Positions 5,477-8,467 of a DNA stretch of 8,467 nt are shown here, piece by piece. The notes under the pieces were generated by a model. The model made no database searches, was not told the DNA's origin, and saw nothing but the letters and a program-made list of their open reading frames with translations. A program made the position numbers and the translations under genes. Numbering within the stretch: the first letter of the stretch is position 1; every line of letters starts with the position of its first letter. Source of the DNA: Nitrospirae bacterium GWC2_42_7 (GTDB lineage Bacteria; Nitrospirota; Thermodesulfovibrionia; Thermodesulfovibrionales; UBA6898); the NCBI GenBank assembly GCA_001803645.1, contig MHDW01000172.1:1-8467 (forward strand), given 5' to 3'.

Positions 5477-5631
5477 TCTCCTTTTTGATTATTATTCAGG
5501 CATACATTCCCCAAAAAACAGGTTTTTTATCATTTGTAATATTACCATATAAACTCAACAACTTAAAATATCCTGATTTCCAGCCATTCCATTCTATGTG
5601 CTATTATATAAATCATATCAGGGAGGCTGTA

Positions 5632-7155
5632 ATGGCATACAAAGATCTGAGAGATTACATCAGGCAACTTGAAAATAAAGGACTTTTGGTCCGCATAAAG
5701 ACAGAGGTCGACCCGATTCTCGAGATCTCTGAGATCACCGATAAAGTATGCAAAAGCCTGAATGGCGGTAAGGCCCTGTTTTTTGAGAAAGTAAGGGGCT
5801 CTGTTTTTCCGGTGGTCACAAACCTCTTCGGGTCATTTGAACGAATGTGTCTTGCGCTTGAAGTCAAAGAGCTTGATGATATAGGTAAGAGAATAGAAGA
5901 CCTCATGAATCAGGCTCCGCCAAAAACACTCATAGAAAAACTGGCCCTTTTCCCCAAGTTGCTCGAAATCTCAAAGTACTTTCCAAAACAGGTTAAGTCT
6001 GCTCCTTGTCAGGAGGTCATAGAAAAAGATGATCCGGATCTTGGAAAATTCCCTATATTAAAATGCTGGCCGCATGACGGACAGCCTGAAAAAGCAGTCA
6101 GAAGTCAGAAGTCAGAAGTCAGAAGTTCGGAAATCAGAGACTCGAAAAATGAAGGAAGATTCATCACGCTCCCGATGGTATTCACAAAAGACCCTGAAAC
6201 AGGAAGGCCTAATGCAGGAATGTACAGAATACATGTCTATGACAAAAAAACCACTGGTATGCATTGGCATATCCATAAAGACGGTGCAAGGCACTATGAT
6301 AAATACTTTAAGATGAACAAACGCATGCCGGCTGCTATCGCGGTCGGAAGCGACCCTGCAGTCATTTATGCTTCCAGCGCCCCTCTTCCTGAATCAATAG
6401 ATGAAATGCTTTTTGCAGGTTTTCTCAGAAGAGCTCCTGTTGAGATGGTCAAGTGCATTACATCCGACATTGAAGTGCCTGCCAACAGCGAACTTGTAAT
6501 AGAAGGTTATGTAGATCCCGGAGAGACAAGGATAGAAGGTCCGTTCGGAGATCACACGGGATTCTACTCTCCTGCAGATCCCTACCCTGTTTTTCATGTT
6601 CTGTGCATAACACACCGCAAGGACATGATCTATCCTGCAACAATAGTCGGAAAACCTCCGATGGAAGACTGCTACATGGCAAAGGCAACAGAGCGTATAT
6701 TCCTCCCCCTCATGCGGCTTGATTTCCCTGAGATAAAAGATATAAACCTGCCGATGGAAGGGGTATTCCATAACTTTGCACTGATATCCATAAAAAAGAG
6801 CTATCCGGGCCAGGCAAAAAAGATCATAAGCGGCCTCTGGGGAAAAGGCCAGATGATGTTCGCAAAACTGTTGATAGTGGTAGATGATGATGTGGATATT
6901 CAGGACCTTTCATACACTGCATGGAGGGTGCTGAACAATGTTGACTGGAAGCGTGACACTGTCTTTGCGGACGGGCCGCTGGATGCATTGGACCATTCTG
7001 CGAACTGGCCGAGATACGGCTCGAAGATGGGCATTGATGCCACAAGAAAGACAAAAGAAGAAGGCATGATGCGTGAATGGCCGGAAGAGATATTCATGTC
7101 GGAAGAAATAAAGAAACTCGTTCTTTCACGTTGGAAGGAATACGGAATAGACTAA
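5632..7155 (+). CDS. ubiD: UbiD-family decarboxylase (menaquinone/ubiquinone synthesis type)
   Basis: This 507-residue protein is predicted to be a prenylated-FMN-dependent decarboxylase acting on an aromatic acid in quinone biosynthesis. The substrate cannot be fixed; menaquinone precursor decarboxylation fits an anaerobe. Family blocks appear in order: MAYKDLRDYIRQLE at the start, TKDPETGRPNAGMYR (185-199, cofactor and metal site), HWHIH (211-215), SELVIEGYVDPGETR (286-300), EGPFGDHTG (302-310), and near the end RVLNNVDWKRD and DGPLDALDH (448-455). The ATG at 5632 follows GGGAGG (5621-5626); earlier in-frame codons do not look family-like. Residues about 154-174 (VRSQKSEVRSSEIR core) are an extra segment encoded by a heptamer array. 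Without them the length is the usual ~486. The fold is otherwise intact, so activity is plausible. A PAD/UbiX partner is not in the window. Confidence 0.9.
   Translation: MAYKDLRDYIRQLENKGLLVRIKTEVDPILEISEITDKVCKSLNGGKALFFEKVRGSVFPVVTNLFGSFERMCLALEVKELDDIGKRIEDLMNQAPPKTLIEKLALFPKLLEISKYFPKQVKSAPCQEVIEKDDPDLGKFPILKCWPHDGQPEKAVRSQKSEVRSSEIRDSKNEGRFITLPMVFTKDPETGRPNAGMYRIHVYDKKTTGMHWHIHKDGARHYDKYFKMNKRMPAAIAVGSDPAVIYASSAPLPESIDEMLFAGFLRRAPVEMVKCITSDIEVPANSELVIEGYVDPGETRIEGPFGDHTGFYSPADPYPVFHVLCITHRKDMIYPATIVGKPPMEDCYMAKATERIFLPLMRLDFPEIKDINLPMEGVFHNFALISIKKSYPGQAKKIISGLWGKGQMMFAKLLIVVDDDVDIQDLSYTAWRVLNNVDWKRDTVFADGPLDALDHSANWPRYGSKMGIDATRKTKEEGMMREWPEEIFMSEEIKKLVLSRWKEYGID
6097..6152 (+). repeat. 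In-frame heptamer array inside ubiD
   Basis: Four exact GTCAGAA units (6097-6124) are followed by diverging units (GTTCGGA, AATCAGA, GACTCGA, AAAATGA) in the same 7-bp phase. They encode residues 156-174 of the decarboxylase. Family members usually go from the W-P-x-D-G segment directly to the R-F-I-T-L-P strand, so the array is an insertion. The TCAG core is shared with the intergenic array at 387-421. Confidence 0.8.
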
Positions 7156-7162
7156 ACAAAGT

Positions 7163-7543
7163 ATGACGGATAAAAATTTGTTATTTGGGCGGTTTCTGCA
7201 GAAAGAAGGCCTGATACTGTTCGATGAGATCTACAAAACCAGAGAGCTGCAGAATAAACACAATCTGAAGATAGGTGAACGCGCATGCATAAAAGGATGG
7301 CTGGATGAAGAAACTGTCAAGAGAATATTGGTCATTCAGGAAGAAACCTTCAAAAAATTCGGAGAGATAGCAGTTGAAGAGGGCTCCCTTACCCAGGCGC
7401 AGGTAGACGAACTTTTGAAAGAACAGAAAGACGAATATCTCTTTTTCGGAGAAGCTCTTGTGCAACTCAGGATACTTTCAACAGAAAAGGTAATGGAAAA
7501 ACTCAAAGAATTCAATAAAATAAAGATCAAGGAAACAAAATGA
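7163..7543 (+). CDS. Small protein with four tandem helical repeats, function unknown
   Basis: I do not recognise a named family. The 126-residue soluble protein consists of four ~29-residue repeats beginning near residues 8, 37, 66 and 95. Each follows a pattern like hGE-hhh-x2-G-hL-x5-h-x2-hL-x2-Q (for example FGEIAVEEGSLTQAQVDELL). The pattern resembles the helical N-terminal modules of type II secretion/pilus ATPases (MshEN-like), some of which bind c-di-GMP; here it is a stand-alone unit without an ATPase domain. The resemblance is by pattern only. It starts 7 nt after ubiD stops, so it is probably co-transcribed with it. The ribosome-binding site is weak, suggesting dependence on upstream translation. 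The C-terminus is lysine-rich. Confidence 0.75.
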   Translation: MTDKNLLFGRFLQKEGLILFDEIYKTRELQNKHNLKIGERACIKGWLDEETVKRILVIQEETFKKFGEIAVEEGSLTQAQVDELLKEQKDEYLFFGEALVQLRILSTEKVMEKLKEFNKIKIKETK

Positions 7544-7760
7544 TCTTTCAGTTGATTCCCTTTCTTTTTAAGAGTTAGAATTTTAACCTTAGGGACACTG
7601 TCGGATTGTTGCCATATACTTTTCAAACTTGTAATATATTTAACTCGCCCAAATAGCTATATGGCGGGACCGATTGCCTCTTTTGCAGCCGGAATAAATA
7701 CTCACCTTACTTAAAACAATTGATTTTTCATTCTAAAAAAAGAGTGCCTGAAAGGTTTTT
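7544..7760. other. 217-bp intergenic region upstream of the helicase gene
   Basis: No gene is supported here. It contains a candidate promoter (7609-7637) and a leader of about 115 nt. The leader includes short complementary stretches around CGCC (7647-7650) and GGCG (7663-7666), and a 17-codon ATG frame without a ribosome-binding site. I recognise no riboswitch class and no clear terminator for the preceding genes. Confidence 0.5.
7609..7637 (+). promoter_or_regulatory. Sigma70-type promoter for the helicase gene
   Basis: TTGCCA (7609-7614, five of six consensus bases) and TAATAT (7632-7637, four of six) are separated by exactly 17 bp. Transcription would start near 7644, giving a leader of about 115 nt before the helicase ATG. 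Confidence 0.5.
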
Positions 7761-8467
7761 ATGCAGATAGACAGAGGGATCGCCTCCCTCAATCCGAAAC
7801 AAAAAGAGGCTGTTATGCAGACAGAGGGCCCTTTGCTCATACTGGCAGGGGCCGGTTCAGGAAAAACAAGGGTCATTACAATGAGAACGGCATATCTCCT
7901 TCATATTGGAGTGCCTTCGTCCTCAGTACTTGCGGTCACCTTTACAAACAAGGCTGCTAGAGAGATGAGAGGAAGAGTGGCATCCATGCTCAAGTCTGGC
8001 GAAAACAAAAGGCCGGTTGTTTCCACATTTCATTCTCTCTGCCTGAGCATCCTCAGGCGGGAGATAGATAACCTCGGCTACCGGAAAGACTTCACTATTT
8101 ATGACACTTCGGACCAGCTTTCACTTCTAAGAGGCATATTATCGGATATAAATTTTTATGACAAATCCTTTAAGATGCAGAACGTCCTTGAGACTATCAG
8201 CAGGTCAAAGAACGACTTCACTCCTTCCAAATGCGCACCTGCTCCAGGGAGCAGCAATACCGATGAGATCTCGGACATGCTTTATCCTAAATATAACGAG
8301 GCATTGAAGAGCCTCAATGCAGTTGATTTCGACGACCTTCTACTACTGACAATACGGCTTTTCAGGGAACACCCGGCGATACTCGAAAAATACCGCGACA
8401 GGTTCAGATATATCATGGTGGACGAATACCAGGACACAAACAGGGTGCAATACAATTTCATAAGGCT
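7761..8467 (+). CDS. uvrD: UvrD/PcrA/Rep-family DNA helicase (5' part, cut by window end)
   Basis: This is the N-terminal 235 residues of a superfamily 1A 3'-5' DNA helicase used in repair and in clearing stalled forks; a full member has about 650-750 residues. The motifs lie in order: Q-motif around LNPKQKEAV (10-18), Walker A AGAGSGKT (29-36), motif Ia TFTNKAAREM (60-69), motif Ib TFHS (89-92), the FDDLL segment, and Walker B/motif II VDEYQDTN (220-227). The DEYQDTN form favours PcrA/Rep, but the C-terminal half needed to separate these from UvrD lies outside. The ATG at 7761 follows AAAGG by 5 nt. It has its own candidate promoter and continues past the right edge without a stop. Confidence 0.92.
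   Translation, partial: MQIDRGIASLNPKQKEAVMQTEGPLLILAGAGSGKTRVITMRTAYLLHIGVPSSSVLAVTFTNKAAREMRGRVASMLKSGENKRPVVSTFHSLCLSILRREIDNLGYRKDFTIYDTSDQLSLLRGILSDINFYDKSFKMQNVLETISRSKNDFTPSKCAPAPGSSNTDEISDMLYPKYNEALKSLNAVDFDDLLLLTIRLFREHPAILEKYRDRFRYIMVDEYQDTNRVQYNFIR

Noticed and set aside
5490..5560. Minus-strand small frame starting ATG and reading MVILQMIKNLFFGECMPE upstream of the cyclase
   Set aside because: It is very short, is not in frame with the PAS domain, and shows no ribosome-binding site.
5485..5631. N-terminal extension of the UbiD protein from a TTG at 5485
   Set aside because: The extension does not resemble the family start. The ATG at 5632 has a strong ribosome-binding site and the canonical MAYKDLRDYI opening.
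6074..6316. 80-codon plus-strand open frame overlapping ubiD
   Set aside because: It is out of frame within ubiD and stays open partly because the heptamer array has no stop in any forward frame.
7644..7760. Riboswitch or leader peptide upstream of the helicase
   Set aside because: There is some complementary sequence and a 17-codon ATG frame, but no known aptamer signature, no ribosome-binding site and no attenuator.

Overview
This 8.5-kb window looks like a bacterial chromosome of moderate-to-low GC from an anaerobe. The clues are a ferredoxin-type 2-oxoacid oxidoreductase, a UbiD-family decarboxylase of the sort used in quinone synthesis, a short ArgA-like acetyltransferase, toxin-antitoxin genes and heptamer-repeat DNA. 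An uncultured Nitrospirota-like or deltaproteobacterial lineage would fit, but this is an inference from gene character, not a measured placement.

Left third (1-2355): a toxin-antitoxin graveyard. One DUF104 antitoxin/VapC pair is intact (624-1258). About 0.9 kb downstream, a second copy of its promoter, ribosome-binding site and first 16 antitoxin codons leads into a wreck whose end resembles a VapC C-terminus (1531-1720). On the minus strand lies a third module: an antitoxin with an in-frame stop (2085-2267) and the first 18 codons of an overlapping ParE/RelE-like toxin, cut off where a heptamer array begins. Between these pieces are four arrays of degenerate 7-bp units. Several flip from GTTTTAA-like units to their complement and so form long imperfect hairpins. 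A second dispersed repeat pair (238-330 and 1877-1968) sits beside two of them.

Middle (2356-5465, minus strand): a tightly packed operon. A PAS-GAF-GGDEF diguanylate cyclase overlaps korB (beta, TPP-binding), which abuts korC (gamma), which overlaps a GNAT acetyltransferase resembling short N-acetylglutamate synthases. The alpha subunit korA, expected beside korB, is absent; the cyclase gene occupies its place. The cyclase's PAS domain continues 63 codons upstream of the first canonical start, with no start codon visible there.

Right third (5632-8467, plus strand): a UbiD-family decarboxylase, followed 7 nt later by a small protein of four helical repeats. After a 217-bp gap with a good sigma70-type promoter comes the 5' part of a UvrD/PcrA/Rep helicase, cut by the window end. 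The decarboxylase carries an in-frame heptamer array, about 21 residues not expected in the family, just before its cofactor-binding region.

The most notable theme is the heptamer repeat. It borders toxin-antitoxin fragments, sits exactly at the break of a toxin gene, and has entered an enzyme gene without disrupting its frame.
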